A DNA stretch of 64,000 nt from Agromyces atrinae. Its GTDB lineage: Bacteria > Actinomycetota > Actinomycetes > Actinomycetales > Microbacteriaceae. This document shows positions 54,084 through 63,375 of this stretch, piece after piece. The DNA lies in NCBI RefSeq assembly GCF_013407835.1, contig NZ_JACCBI010000001.1, forward strand, positions 3,587,000 to 3,650,999. Direction: 5' to 3'. Numbering within the stretch: position 1 is the stretch's first letter; every line of letters starts with the position of its first letter. The translations under genes were made by a program, and so were the position numbers. Under the pieces are notes generated by a model. The model had not been told where the DNA came from and did not search any database. It saw only the letters and a list, made by a program, of their open reading frames with translations.

Positions 54084-54094
54084 AATGTCCTAGT

Positions 54095-54496
54095 TTAGGT
54101 GAGCCAGCACTCGTAAATCAAACCTGTGTTCGCTTCTTGGGAGACACGGACGTTCTCGACGAGTGCGCGCGTGTATCGATCGGACGCCGGGTATTCGACG
54201 ACCTTCCATCCGACGACGACGAATCCCTCATTGAGCGCCTGCACCGCGCAGGCGGACGTGCGGCCGATCGGCACCGAGAGGTTGAACGCGACCTCGACGA
54301 AGCGCTCGTCGTTGTGCAGGGTGTGGCCCGTGTCCTTGGCCTCGAGCGTGGGCCGCGAACCGTCGAGCCCGGCCCACACGACCCACGCCGCGAAGACGGC
54401 GACGAAGCCGATCGCGACGATGATCAAGGTCCACCGGTCGCGCTTGGCGTTCCGCGGGGTACGTCCGTACCGGCTGGCGAGTATCTCGTCGGCCAC
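54095..54496 (-). CDS. DUF4307 domain-containing membrane protein
   Basis: A 133-residue protein with a short basic cytoplasmic part, one transmembrane helix (about 22-44, LIIVAIGFVAVFAAWVVWAG) and an outer domain with two cysteines (SACAVQ and YECWL) likely in a disulfide. The pattern RYGR at the N-terminus and CAVQALN with VVGWKVVEYPA is typical of DUF4307, an actinobacterial family of unknown function that lies next to greA in many genomes. In mycobacteria an mca gene is adjacent; here the next gene is the divergent small membrane protein. Confidence 0.85.
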   Translation of the reverse strand: MADEILASRYGRTPRNAKRDRWTLIIVAIGFVAVFAAWVVWAGLDGSRPTLEAKDTGHTLHNDERFVEVAFNLSVPIGRTSACAVQALNEGFVVVGWKVVEYPASDRYTRALVENVRVSQEANTGLIYECWLT

Positions 54497-54564
54497 GAAG
54501 CCACCTCCCGGGGATCGATTAGGCTGGAGTTCCAGCTTAACCGCCCGTGCGAAAGTGATCCGCC

Positions 54565-54930
54565 ATGCTCTTCAGTCCGTTCGCGGCCGTCCTCGTCCGT
54601 GCAGCAGAGGAAGAGTTCAACCCCGACGATGTCACCCCCGGCATCTGGGGATTCGTGATCACCTTCCTGCTCATGGTCGCCGTGCTCCTGCTCGTGCTCG
54701 ACATGGTCCGTCGCGTTCGTCGCACGAACTACCGCGCCGAGATCGACGAGCGACTGCAGGCCGAGGTCGCCGAGCGCGATGCGGCGGCTGCGGCCGTGGC
54801 CGTCGAGTCGACGCCGGCGTCGAGCGAGCCGCTCGTCATCGAGCCCGCGGCGACGGATGACGCGTCGAGCGTCGAGACCGCCCCGCCCGCGTCATCCGCC
54901 GAGAAGCCCGAGAGCGACGCGCGCTCCTGA
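54565..54930 (+). CDS. Small membrane protein, 121 residues, acidic Ala/Ser-rich tail
   Basis: One transmembrane helix (about 27-50, GIWGFVITFLLMVAVLLLVLD) follows a short outer N-terminus with the acidic EEEFNPDDVTPG. RRVRRTNYRAEIDERL begins the cytoplasmic part, which ends in an Ala/Ser/Glu-rich tail. The layout matches the small protein that lies near mca/greA in Actinobacteria (Rv1083-like), but I cannot assign a function. It is divergent from DUF4307; the 68-base gap contains GCTGGAGTTCCAGC, a perfect 14-bp palindrome at 54523-54536. Confidence 0.7.
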   Translation: MLFSPFAAVLVRAAEEEFNPDDVTPGIWGFVITFLLMVAVLLLVLDMVRRVRRTNYRAEIDERLQAEVAERDAAAAAVAVESTPASSEPLVIEPAATDDASSVETAPPASSAEKPESDARS

Positions 54931-54946
54931 GCGGACCGCGCCGCGC

Positions 54947-55753
54947 CTAGCCGACGTTGTAGGCGGGGGCGATCGCGATGAGGAGCGACGCCGTCCAGTG
55001 GCAGAGGAAGGCGAGCACCGTGCAGGTGTGGAAGATCTCGTGGAATCCGAACACCCCGGGAATCGGGTTCGGCTTCTTGATGCCGTACACGATCGCGCCG
55101 CCCGTGTAGAGAAGACCGCCGACGACGATGAGCACCATCATCGCGACGCTCACGGCGAGCAGGTCGCCGAGGTACATGACGGCCGCCCAGCCGAGCGCGA
55201 TGTAGATCGGCACGTAGAGCCAGCGTGGCGCCGAGATCCAGAACACCCGGAAGCCGATGCCGATGAGCGCACCCGCCCACACGAGGACAAGGAGCAGGAT
55301 GCCCTTCTCGGGCGGGAGCGCGAGGATCGCGAGAGGGGTGTAGGTGCCCGCGATGAGCAGGAAGATGTTCGCGTGGTCGATGCGCTTCAGCAGGATCTTC
55401 GTGCGCGGCTTCCAGTCGAAGCGGTGATAGAGCGCCGAGTTGCCGAAGAGCAGCAGCGACGTGAGCATGAAGACCGCCGACGCCCACTTCGCGGGGGCGC
55501 CGTCGGCGAGGCTGATGAGCACGATGCCGAGGGCGATGGCCACGGGGAACGTGCCCGCGTGGATCCAGCCGCGCCACGTCGGCCGCACCTCGGCAGCGTT
55601 CGCGGGCGACGCATCGAGGAGGGGTATGTGCGGCAGATCGGGCCCCTCACGGTCGTCACGAGCGACGGCGGCATCGGCGGGCGACAGCTCGGACACCGGG
55701 CGCTGCAGCGATTCGCCGACGTCGTCCGGTTCTCGTGTGGGGGGCACGTTCAT
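54947..55753 (-). CDS. trhA: Hemolysin III family membrane protein (TrhA)
   Basis: A 268-residue protein of the CREST/PAQR-related hemolysin III family with seven predicted transmembrane helices after a long hydrophilic N-terminal region (about 1-60). The metal-site motifs are present: SALYHRFDW, RIDHANIFLLIAGTYTP and the final GFHEIFHTCTVLAFLCHW. TrhA is linked to membrane-energetics homeostasis in B. subtilis; the hemolysin name is historical. It lies divergent from uppS by 52 bases, as in mycobacteria (Rv1085c-Rv1086). Confidence 0.9.
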   Translation of the reverse strand: MNVPPTREPDDVGESLQRPVSELSPADAAVARDDREGPDLPHIPLLDASPANAAEVRPTWRGWIHAGTFPVAIALGIVLISLADGAPAKWASAVFMLTSLLLFGNSALYHRFDWKPRTKILLKRIDHANIFLLIAGTYTPLAILALPPEKGILLLVLVWAGALIGIGFRVFWISAPRWLYVPIYIALGWAAVMYLGDLLAVSVAMMVLIVVGGLLYTGGAIVYGIKKPNPIPGVFGFHEIFHTCTVLAFLCHWTASLLIAIAPAYNVG

Positions 55754-55805
55754 GGATACACCCTACGACCGCGAGACGGGGGCCGACTGGGAGTAGCGTA
55801 GTGCC

Positions 55806-56591
55806 GTGAGTTCAGCAGACGGGTCCCCAGGCAGCGGTCTGCTCTACCGGCTCTACCAGCGCAGGATCCGCCGGGGCCTCGACCCCGCGACCCTGCCCGG
55901 TCACGTCGCGATGATCATCGACGGCAACCGCCGGTGGGCGAAGCAGCTCGGCTATCAGACCGCATCGCACGGGCACCGCGCCGGGGCCGCGAAGATGCGC
56001 GAGTTCCTCGAGTGGTGCGACGATCTCGGCATCCGTGTCGTCACCCTCTACCTGCTCTCGAGCGACAACCTCACGAACCGACCCGATTCGGAGCTCTCCG
56101 ACCTCATCGAGATCATCGCCGAACTCGCCGAGGAGCTCTCGCACTACCGAGACTGGCGCGTTCAGCACGTCGGGTCCGACGCCGGTCTGCCCGAGCCGCT
56201 CGTCGCGGCTCTCGACGCCGCCGAGGCGCGCACCCACGATCACCGGGGTCTGCACGTGAACCTCGCCGTCGGCTACGGCGGGCGCAAGGAGATCACCGAC
56301 GCGATGCGCTCGATCGTCGCGAGCCACCACGCCGAGGGGCGGAGCCTCGAGGACCTCGCTGAGCGGCTCACGCCCGACCTCATCGGCGAGCACCTGTACA
56401 CGGGCGGCCAGCCCGACCCCGACCTCGTCGTGCGCACCTCGGGAGAGCAGCGCCTCAGCGACTTCATGCTGTGGCAGTCGGCGCACAGCGAGTTCTACTT
56501 CGTCGAGGCGCTCGGGCCGAACCTCCGAGAGGTCGACTTCCTGCGTGCCCTCCGCGATTATGCGAAGCGCAACCGCCGCTTCGGCGGCTGA
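55806..56591 (+). CDS. uppS: Isoprenyl transferase (Z-polyprenyl diphosphate synthase)
   Basis: A 261-residue cis-prenyltransferase. MIIDGNRRWAKQLGY carries the catalytic Asp39, followed by GHRAGAAKM, YLLSSDNL and the C-terminal RTSGEQRLSDFMLWQSAHSEFYF. It condenses IPP with an allylic diphosphate. In this locus (next to hemolysin III) the mycobacterial equivalent is the short-chain Z-farnesyl diphosphate synthase Rv1086; whether this one makes C15 or C55 cannot be decided by eye. GTG at 55806 is used. It may use IPP made through IspE earlier in the window. Confidence 0.92.
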   Translation: MSSADGSPGSGLLYRLYQRRIRRGLDPATLPGHVAMIIDGNRRWAKQLGYQTASHGHRAGAAKMREFLEWCDDLGIRVVTLYLLSSDNLTNRPDSELSDLIEIIAELAEELSHYRDWRVQHVGSDAGLPEPLVAALDAAEARTHDHRGLHVNLAVGYGGRKEITDAMRSIVASHHAEGRSLEDLAERLTPDLIGEHLYTGGQPDPDLVVRTSGEQRLSDFMLWQSAHSEFYFVEALGPNLREVDFLRALRDYAKRNRRFGG

Positions 56592-56635
56592 AACTCGTCG
56601 TACTCGGTGACGGCCGGCTCTGCCACAATGGGCCG

Positions 56636-57754
56636 GTGATCCCAGACAGCTATCTCGCCGGGTACGCCGAAGAACCCGGTTACCTCGACTACGGCCGCTT
56701 CGGTCCGCTCGCCGAATCGGCGGCCATCGAGGCGCGGGTGTTCAACGACTCGCTCGCTCGCGTGCGTCACGGCAGTCTCGGTGTCTTCGCCGAGCAGGAC
56801 GAGCGCTTGCGCACGGCGGTGTCGGTGCTCACCGGCTTCCGTCCCGACGCGATCGTCGCCCAGCCCAACACGACGGCCGGGCTCCTGCACACGATGTTCG
56901 GTCTCACCGGGTCGGTGCTCCTCTCGCCCGACGAGTTCCCGAGCCTCCCCATCGCCGCCTCCCGGGCGCGCGAGGCGCTGCACACCGTGCAACCCGTCTG
57001 GCTCGACACCGATCACGGGCACGTCACACCCGGCCGCGTGCGCGAGCAGCTCGAGTCCAACACCGCGGCGGTCGCCGTGAGCCTCGTCGACGCGCGCACG
57101 GGGTACCTGTGCGATCTCGAGGGCATCCGTCAGGTGATCGGCGACCGTCTCCTCATCGTCGACGCCATCCAGGGCTTCGGCGTCGTCGACGCGCCCTATG
57201 GCCTCGCCGACGTCGTCGTGTCGGGCGGGCAGAAGTGGTGCCGCGCGGGCTGGGGCACGGGCTTCCTCGCGCTCTCCGACCGCGCCCTCGAGTCGCTCAC
57301 ACCCGTGTTCTCGGGCTACGGCGGCACCGACGAGGTCGAGCCGTGGGGCCACGTGCCGCCGCCGAGCGGTCTCGCGCACGCGTACCTCACGAGCAATCCC
57401 GACCCGATCGCCGCCGCACGCCTCGCGGCGACGCTCGAGGAGATCGCCGAGGTCGGGGTCGCCGACATCAACGCGGCGATGGCGCTCGCCGTCAGCCGCG
57501 TCATCGATCTCGCCGACGAGTTCGGCATCCCCATCGCTTCGTCGCGTGCCGAGCGCGAACGAGCGGGCATCGTCGTGCTCGACCCGCCCGCCGAGCAGCT
57601 CACCCTCCTCACGGCATCGCTCCACAACCACGGCGTCACGGCGACGACGCGGCTCGGCACCGTGCGCCTCTCGATCCACGCCGGCACGTCGAGCGAGACG
57701 ATCGACATGCTGCGCGCGGCGTTCGTGTCGTTCGGCAGCGCGGCGAACTACTGA
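56636..57754 (+). CDS. Class V aminotransferase/kynureninase-like PLP enzyme
   Basis: A 372-residue fold-type I PLP enzyme starting at a GTG 44 bases after uppS. The Schiff-base lysine is Lys200 in VVSGGQKWCRAGWG. Typical neighbouring features are AQPNTTAGLLH (phosphate-binding region), LVDARTGYLCDL and IVDAIQGFG (Asp-x-x-Gln with the PLP-ring aspartate). The pattern fits the class V group containing isopenicillin epimerase-like, kynureninase-like and cysteine-desulfurase-like enzymes. The exact reaction cannot be assigned. It lies on the same strand between uppS and phoH. Confidence 0.82.
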   Translation: MIPDSYLAGYAEEPGYLDYGRFGPLAESAAIEARVFNDSLARVRHGSLGVFAEQDERLRTAVSVLTGFRPDAIVAQPNTTAGLLHTMFGLTGSVLLSPDEFPSLPIAASRAREALHTVQPVWLDTDHGHVTPGRVREQLESNTAAVAVSLVDARTGYLCDLEGIRQVIGDRLLIVDAIQGFGVVDAPYGLADVVVSGGQKWCRAGWGTGFLALSDRALESLTPVFSGYGGTDEVEPWGHVPPPSGLAHAYLTSNPDPIAAARLAATLEEIAEVGVADINAAMALAVSRVIDLADEFGIPIASSRAERERAGIVVLDPPAEQLTLLTASLHNHGVTATTRLGTVRLSIHAGTSSETIDMLRAAFVSFGSAANY

Positions 57755-57956
57755 GCAGGAGCCCCTGCACCCGTCATCCGTGTCCCGAAGATTAACGGCG
57801 CGTTTTCCTCCGCGTGTCGGTTCTCGGATTCCGCCGGAAGAGTCGTAGCGTTCGAGGCATCGGACAAGGCGTCCGATCGAGACGGTCACCGGCTCGTATC
57901 CCAGCCTCGTGGCCACTCGGAGAAGAGCCGAGCAGTTGCTCGGGGTGGGAGTGGTC

Positions 57957-59327
57957 GTGACCTCACTCGAATCGCCGAAATCCGCATCACGCCTGAAGGG
58001 CCAGAACAGCCCTGAGGCCGAAGCGGGAACACCCCAGACCGAGAGATCCTATGTATTGGATACCTCGGTTTTGTTGTCTGACCCGAAGGCACTCTTCCGG
58101 TTCGCCGAACACGCCGTCATCCTGCCGGTCGTCGTCATCACCGAGTTGGAGTCCAAGCGCAACGACCCCGAGATCGGCTACTTCTCGCGTCAAGCGCTCC
58201 GCATCCTCGACGAGCTGCGCGTGCAGCACGAACGTCTCGACTTCCCGATCCCGGTCGGCGAGGGCGGCTCGCTGCGCGTCGAGCTGAACCACTCGAACCC
58301 CTCGGTGCTCCCGAGCGGTCTGCAGCTCGGCGACAACGACTCCCGCATCCTCGCGTGCGCGATGAACCTCGCGAACGACGGTCTCGCGGTCACGGTCGTC
58401 TCGAAGGACCTGCCGCTGCGCGTCAAGGCAGCCTCGATCGGCCTCGACGCCCAGGAGTACCGCGCGGAGCTCGCGGTCGACTCGGGCTGGACGGGCATGG
58501 CCGAGACCACGATCGGGGCGAACGACATGGCCGCCCTCTACGAGAACGAGCGGATGACGCTCGCGGCCGCCGCCGACATGCCGGTGAACACCGGGCTCGT
58601 CGTGCACTCCGACCGCGGCTCGGCACTCGCTCGCGTCGTCGGCGATCGAGAAGTGCGACTCGTGCGCGGAGACCGCGACGTCTTCGGCCTGCACGGGCGT
58701 TCGGCCGAGCAGCGACTCGCGATCGATCTACTCCTCGACCCCGAGGTCGGCATCCTCTCCCTCGGAGGCCGCGCGGGAACCGGCAAGTCGGCGCTCGCGC
58801 TGTGCGCCGGCCTCGAGGCGGTGCTCGAACGGCAGCAGCACAAGAAGATCATGGTGTTCCGGCCGCTCTACGCGGTCGGCGGTCAGGAGCTCGGCTACCT
58901 CCCGGGTGATCAGGGCGAGAAGATGAACCCGTGGGGTCAGGCGGTGTTCGACACGCTCGGCTCCGTGGTCTCCGACAACGTGCTCGACGAGGTCGTGGAA
59001 CGCGGCATCCTCGAGGTGCTGCCGCTCACTCACATCCGCGGTCGATCGCTGCACGACGCGTTCGTGATCGTCGACGAAGCCCAGTCGCTCGAGCGCAACG
59101 TGCTGCTGACGGTGCTCTCGCGCATCGGCCAGAACTCGCGCGTCGTGCTCACCCACGACGTCGCGCAGCGCGACAATCTGCGCGTCGGCCGTCACGACGG
59201 CGTCGCCTCGGTCATCGAGACGCTCAAGGGTCACCCGCTCTTCGCGCACATCACACTGACGCGCTCGGAGCGTTCGGCGATCGCCGCTCTCGTGTCGGAG
59301 ATGCTCGACGGCACCGAGCTCGCGTAA
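57957..59327 (+). CDS. phoH: PhoH family ATPase with N-terminal PIN domain
   Basis: A 456-residue protein. The PIN nuclease domain (about 30-165) begins [12 protein letters not shown] and carries the acidic residues in TELESK and NDSRILA. The PhoH domain (about 225-440) has Walker [13 protein letters not shown] and Walker [12 protein letters not shown]. This is the PhoH2/YlaK type, a proposed RNA helicase-ribonuclease. GTG 57957 is chosen because GGGTGGGAG lies just upstream; in-frame GTGs at 57909, 57945 and 57951 are also possible and would lengthen it by up to 16 residues. A 7-bp hairpin (57859-57877) lies in the 200-base leader. It ends one base before a family A repeat. Confidence 0.9.
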   Translation: MTSLESPKSASRLKGQNSPEAEAGTPQTERSYVLDTSVLLSDPKALFRFAEHAVILPVVVITELESKRNDPEIGYFSRQALRILDELRVQHERLDFPIPVGEGGSLRVELNHSNPSVLPSGLQLGDNDSRILACAMNLANDGLAVTVVSKDLPLRVKAASIGLDAQEYRAELAVDSGWTGMAETTIGANDMAALYENERMTLAAAADMPVNTGLVVHSDRGSALARVVGDREVRLVRGDRDVFGLHGRSAEQRLAIDLLLDPEVGILSLGGRAGTGKSALALCAGLEAVLERQQHKKIMVFRPLYAVGGQELGYLPGDQGEKMNPWGQAVFDTLGSVVSDNVLDEVVERGILEVLPLTHIRGRSLHDAFVIVDEAQSLERNVLLTVLSRIGQNSRVVLTHDVAQRDNLRVGRHDGVASVIETLKGHPLFAHITLTRSERSAIAALVSEMLDGTELA

Positions 59328-59328
59328 C

Positions 59329-59415
59329 GTTCGCAATTCAGGTCGACGCACGGTGTGTCGCCCTCGCGAGTGGCCTCGCGGGGGCGACACGCGTGTGCAG
59401 ACCTGAATTGCGAAC
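59329..59415. repeat. 87-bp intergenic hairpin repeat, family A, copy 2
   Basis: The same 14-bp ends as copy 1: GTTCGCAATTCAGG (59329-59342) and CCTGAATTGCGAAC (59402-59415). The inner stem pairs GTGTCGCC (59355-59362) with GGCGACAC (59383-59390). The total is again 87 bp. The middle differs from copy 1 but keeps paired stems, including CGCGAG/CTCGCG near the tip. It begins one base after the phoH stop and ends 12 bases before the next start codon. Confidence 0.88.
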
Positions 59416-59427
59416 AGGGGAGAGAGG

Positions 59428-60435
59428 ATGACCGGAGTGTCCGTCACCGAGAGCAAGCGCGACGAGCTCGCCCGCCGCCGCGCCCGCTGGGGAGTCGCGC
59501 TCGTCGCCTCCTCGATCGTCGCGCTCGGCGGCGTCTGGTTCGGTGGAGGGCTGATCGCGGGAACGGGCGTGCGCGGTGTCATCGGCGCGATCGTGCTGAT
59601 CGCGATCGGCGTCGCTTACGTCGCCGGCATCGTCATACTGCTGCGTGCGTCGTGGACGACGAACCGTGTCGCGCGCATCGGAATGATGGTCGTCGTGTCC
59701 GGGACGCTCATCGCCAGCGTCGGTGGCGTCGTGCTCTTCGCCCTCGTCGACTCACGTGACCTCGTGGGTCTCATCATCACCCTCCCGATCGGCATCCTCG
59801 TCTCCGTGGGCGGCGCGATCACGGCGCTCATCGGGTGGCTGCTGAGGCCGCCGGCCGAGCCCCGCGCGCGGAACGTCGGCACGCCGCCGTCACCACGTGC
59901 CCGCCGGTGGGCGGGTATCGCCGTCACCGCAGGTCTCGCCGTCGTCATCGCCTTCGGCCTCTACGACGCCCTCGTGCTCTCGCCGCAGGCCATGGCGCCC
60001 GACTCCACGCTCGCCGACATCTACGCGCTCCTCGATCCCGCCGAGCGCGCGGGCGGCATCATCATGATCGTCGTCTGGGCGGCGTTCTGGAGCATCGTCA
60101 CGTTGCTCGTGCTCGCCGTCGCACTCGTTCCCTGGACGGGCGGCGTCGGCCGCTGGCTCACGCCGAATCGCCTCGTGGTGCTCGGCCTCGCCCTGGCCTC
60201 CGTCGTGATCTTCTTCCAGGGCTGGTCGACGTTCTCACTCGGCAACACGATCTCCGACACCGTTCCGCCGATGGTCGGCACACGCTCCTGGCAGGCCGAG
60301 GTCTACTGGTTCGCCGGAACGGCATTCATGATCGTCGCGATCGTCCGGGCGCTCGTGCCCGGCCCCCGCCTCAGGCCTGAGGCGGACGCGTCATCGCGAG
60401 CAGGTCGAGAGCCGAGTCGAGCTGAGCCTCGGTGA
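59428..60435 (+). CDS. Hypothetical multi-pass membrane protein, 335 residues
   Basis: I recognise no named family. About eight hydrophobic segments are visible: four in residues 20-145 and four in 160-320, with a hydrophilic Arg-rich linker near 145-160. The N- and C-terminal ends are charged. The ATG follows GGGAGAGAGG. The last 65 bases overlap the 3' end of the convergent fumC gene, adding an Arg/Ser-rich tail whose sequence is antisense to fumC. The real stop could thus be constrained by fumC. It may share a transcript with phoH across the family A repeat. Confidence 0.7.
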   Translation: MTGVSVTESKRDELARRRARWGVALVASSIVALGGVWFGGGLIAGTGVRGVIGAIVLIAIGVAYVAGIVILLRASWTTNRVARIGMMVVVSGTLIASVGGVVLFALVDSRDLVGLIITLPIGILVSVGGAITALIGWLLRPPAEPRARNVGTPPSPRARRWAGIAVTAGLAVVIAFGLYDALVLSPQAMAPDSTLADIYALLDPAERAGGIIMIVVWAAFWSIVTLLVLAVALVPWTGGVGRWLTPNRLVVLGLALASVVIFFQGWSTFSLGNTISDTVPPMVGTRSWQAEVYWFAGTAFMIVAIVRALVPGPRLRPEADASSRAGREPSRAEPR

Positions 60436-61774
60436 GGTCGCCGCGTTCGACGTAGCCGAGGTCGATGACCGCCTCGCGCACCGTGATGCCCTGGGCGACC
60501 GAGTGCTTCGCGATCTTCGCCGCCGCCTCGTAGCCGATGACCTTGTTGAGCGGGGTCACGATCGAGGGCGACATGCCCGCGAGTGCGCTCGTGCGCTCGG
60601 TGTTCGCCTCGAGGCCGTCGACGGTCTTGTCGGCGAGCACGCGCGAGGCGTTCGAGAGCAGACGGATCGACTCGAGGAGCGCCGTTCCCATGACGGGGAT
60701 CTGCACGTTGAGCTCGAACGAACCCGACGCGCCGGCCCACGCGATGGTCGCGTCGTTGCCGATGACCCGCGCGGCGACCATGAGCACGGCCTCGGGGATG
60801 ACGGGGTTGACCTTGCCGGGCATGATCGACGATCCCGGCTGCAGGTCGGGGATGTGCAGCTCGCCGAGGCCGGTGTTCGGACCCGAGCCCATCCAGCGGA
60901 TGTCGTTGCAGACCTTCGTGAGGCTGACCGCGATCGTGCGGAGCGCGCCCGACGCCTCGACGAGACCGTCGCGGTTGGCCTGAGCCTCGAAGTGGTCCTT
61001 GGCCTCGGTGATGGGCAGTTCGGTGTCGCGCTGCAGCAGCTCGATGACGAGCTGCGGGAAGCCGGCGGGGGTGTTGATGCCCGTGCCGACGGCGGTGCCG
61101 CCGAGCGGAACCTCGGCGACGCGGGGGAGCGCCGACTGCACGCGCTCGATGCCGAGTCGCACCTGGCGCGCGTAGCCGCCGAACTCCTGGCCGAGGGTCA
61201 CCGGAGTGGCGTCCATGAGGTGCGTGCGGCCCGACTTCACGACGCCCGCCCAGGCCTCGGCCTTCGCCTCGAGGGCGACGGCGAGGTGGTCGAGAGCGGG
61301 GATGAGGTCGTCGATGAGCGCGCTCGTGACGGCGATGTGAACGGATGTCGGGAAGACGTCGTTCGACGACTGCGAGGCGTTGACGTGGTCGTTCGGGTGC
61401 ACGGCGCTGCCGAGCTTCTCGGTCGCGAGCGTCGCGAGGACCTCGTTCATGTTCATGTTCGACGACGTGCCCGAACCGGTCTGGTACACGTCGACGGGGA
61501 AGTGCGCGTCGTGACGGCCCGAGATGACCTCATCGGCCGCATCGGCGATGGCGCGGGCGATGGCGGGGTCGAGAACACCGAGCTCGGCGTTGGCCTCGGC
61601 CGCTGCCTTCTTGATGCGCGCGAGAGCGGCGATCTGAGCGGGCTCGAGAGCCGAGCCCGAGATCGGGAAGTTCTCGACGGCGCGCTGGGTCTGCGCGCGG
61701 TAGAGGGCCGTGGCCGGAACCCGGACCTCGCCCATCGTGTCGTGCTCGATACGGTAGTCGGCGGTGTCCACCAC
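60371..61774 (-). CDS. fumC: Class II fumarate hydratase (fumarase)
   Basis: A 467-residue lyase interconverting fumarate and malate in the TCA cycle. [17 protein letters not shown] is the first active-site loop, then [17 protein letters not shown], and the catalytic flexible loop [11 protein letters not shown] (about 316-326). The start [11 protein letters not shown] is typical. The length is normal for the Fe-independent class II enzyme. It is convergent with and overlaps the membrane protein gene by 65 bases. Its place near a carbonic anhydrase and xseAB matches Rv1098c context. Confidence 0.97.
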   Translation of the reverse strand: MVDTADYRIEHDTMGEVRVPATALYRAQTQRAVENFPISGSALEPAQIAALARIKKAAAEANAELGVLDPAIARAIADAADEVISGRHDAHFPVDVYQTGSGTSSNMNMNEVLATLATEKLGSAVHPNDHVNASQSSNDVFPTSVHIAVTSALIDDLIPALDHLAVALEAKAEAWAGVVKSGRTHLMDATPVTLGQEFGGYARQVRLGIERVQSALPRVAEVPLGGTAVGTGINTPAGFPQLVIELLQRDTELPITEAKDHFEAQANRDGLVEASGALRTIAVSLTKVCNDIRWMGSGPNTGLGELHIPDLQPGSSIMPGKVNPVIPEAVLMVAARVIGNDATIAWAGASGSFELNVQIPVMGTALLESIRLLSNASRVLADKTVDGLEANTERTSALAGMSPSIVTPLNKVIGYEAAAKIAKHSVAQGITVREAVIDLGYVERGDLTEAQLDSALDLLAMTRPPQA

Positions 61775-61836
61775 GCTGTGTCCCTTTCAGTGCTTCGGCA
61801 CGTCGATCGGCCGCGCGAGGTCGTCGCGCGCGTCGA

Positions 61837-62481
61837 TCAGATGTGCCCGATGACGATGTCTGTCTCGGCGCGTCCTTCGACCAGACGGTAGTTCGCACCG
61901 ACGATAGCCAGCGTACCCGCTGCGATCGCGTCGCTGATCACTTCGGACGACTCGAGAAGCTCGGCGACGGTGTTGCGCAGGTGCTCGCGGCCGACGTACG
62001 CGGCGTCGACGTCGCTGGGGTCGATCGGGGCGTCGTGCTCGCCACCCGAGACGCGGCGCACGGCGGGCACGATCTGGTCGACGATGCCCTGGATGTGGGG
62101 CGGCAGGGGAGCGGCGTCGGCGGCCTGGGAGTCGATCGCGGCACGCACGGCGCCGCAGTTGTCGTGACCCAGCACGAGGATGAGGGGGACGCCGAGGACC
62201 CCGACGCCGTACTCGAGTGAGCCGACGACGTCATCGGCGATGACCTGACCGGCGTTTCGCACGACGAAGGCGTCGCCGAGGCCGACGTCGAAGATGATCT
62301 CGGCCGAGAGGCGCGAGTCGCTGCAGCCGAAGATCGCGACGAGCGGACGCTGCGAGCCGGCCGTGTCGCGGCGGAACTCGACGTCCTGACGCGGGTGCTG
62401 GGGCGTGCCGGCGATGAAGCGCTCGTTGCCGCGGCGGAGCTCGCGCCAGGTCTCGGAGGGGGTGGAGGGCCTGGCGCTCAC
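61837..62481 (-). CDS. Beta-class carbonic anhydrase
   Basis: A 214-residue zinc enzyme interconverting CO2 and bicarbonate. The zinc ligands are Cys53 (in FGCSDSR, with the Asp55-Arg57 dyad), His106 and Cys109 (LGHDNCGA). Conserved RNAGQV and VGSLEYGV follow. The start GTG overlaps the stop of the upstream DUF4245 gene (GTGA), so the two are coupled. It lies 62 bases upstream of fumC on the same strand; bicarbonate supply for anaplerosis near fumarase is a possible functional link, but only inference. Confidence 0.93.
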   Translation of the reverse strand: MSARPSTPSETWRELRRGNERFIAGTPQHPRQDVEFRRDTAGSQRPLVAIFGCSDSRLSAEIIFDVGLGDAFVVRNAGQVIADDVVGSLEYGVGVLGVPLILVLGHDNCGAVRAAIDSQAADAAPLPPHIQGIVDQIVPAVRRVSGGEHDAPIDPSDVDAAYVGREHLRNTVAELLESSEVISDAIAAGTLAIVGANYRLVEGRAETDIVIGHI

Positions 62482-63134
62482 GATGATGCTCCTTGTCGTT
62501 CAGTGATCGAGGGGGCGATGGCCGTCGCGAGTTCGGTGAACTCGATCGGTTCGGCGCTGCCGAGGAGGATGAAGGTCTCGTCGCCGACCTCGGTCACCAG
62601 GCCGTAACGGGCGTTGCCGACATCCGCCGAGGACTTCCGGTTGTCGTAGACCGTCCAGTCGACGCCCGCGATGTCGACCGTGCCGACGGCGAGGGTCTTG
62701 TTGAGGCGTTCGGCGACCCACGTCGAGTTCGTCTCGAAGCCCTGGTAGAGACCGATGTACTCGTCGTCGGCGGTGAGGTAGCCGACGTACCAGGCCTGGA
62801 TGTCGTCGGCCGTGGTGCGGAGCTCGGCGGCGTTCGAACGCCACCCCTGCGGCACGGACGGTACGACGAGGTCACGACCCGTCGAGACGGACGCGCCCTG
62901 GGCGACCGCGGCGACGTCGACGATCGGTTCGATCGGGGTGTCGCTGCGCGGAACGATGAGCACGATGAAGATCATCAGGCCGAGCGTCGCGATGAGTGCG
63001 TAGATGAGGTTCGAGACCGTCTGGCGCTGACGGTGGTTGCGCGAGTCGACGGCCTTGCGGGCCGCGGTCTCTTCGGGGGTCTCGGGGCGGCCGAGGTGGG
63101 CGACGACCCGGGGCGCGGTGTTCTTCGCCATCAT
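62478..63134 (-). CDS. DUF4245 domain-containing membrane protein
   Basis: A 218-residue protein with one transmembrane helix (about 42-62, [20 protein letters not shown]) and an outer C-terminal domain of about 150 residues. The conserved pattern [33 protein letters not shown] and WTVYDNR matches the actinobacterial DUF4245 family, of unknown function. ATG 63134 overlaps the xseB stop (ATGA); an adjacent ATG at 63131 is also possible. It lies in one operon with xseA, xseB upstream and carbonic anhydrase downstream. Rv1100 in M. tuberculosis is a similar neighbour. Confidence 0.87.
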   Translation of the reverse strand: MMAKNTAPRVVAHLGRPETPEETAARKAVDSRNHRQRQTVSNLIYALIATLGLMIFIVLIVPRSDTPIEPIVDVAAVAQGASVSTGRDLVVPSVPQGWRSNAAELRTTADDIQAWYVGYLTADDEYIGLYQGFETNSTWVAERLNKTLAVGTVDIAGVDWTVYDNRKSSADVGNARYGLVTEVGDETFILLGSAEPIEFTELATAIAPSITERQGASS

Positions 63135-63355
63135 GCGTCTGCCGCAGCGGCGCGCGCGGCGTCGAGACGGGCCTTCGCTCCGATGAGCCATTCCTCGCAG
63201 CGGGCGGCGAGCGCCTCGCCGCGCTCCCACAGGGCGAGCGATTGTTCGAGCGTCGACGCGCCCTGCTCGAGTTCGGCGACCACGCGGATGAGTTCGTCGC
63301 GCGCGTCTTCGTAGCTGAGCGCTGCGATGTCGTCGTGGGAGGGCATGGTGTCCAT
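63131..63355 (-). CDS. xseB: Exodeoxyribonuclease VII small subunit
   Basis: A 74-residue helical protein with the family pattern [20 protein letters not shown] then [22 protein letters not shown]. It partners XseA in the exonuclease VII complex that degrades single-stranded DNA. It begins 21 bases after the xseA stop and its stop overlaps the DUF4245 start by 4 bases. Confidence 0.95.
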   Translation of the reverse strand: MDTMPSHDDIAALSYEDARDELIRVVAELEQGASTLEQSLALWERGEALAARCEEWLIGAKARLDAARAAAADA

Positions 63356-63375
63356 TCTATTCCGCGTGCGGACGG

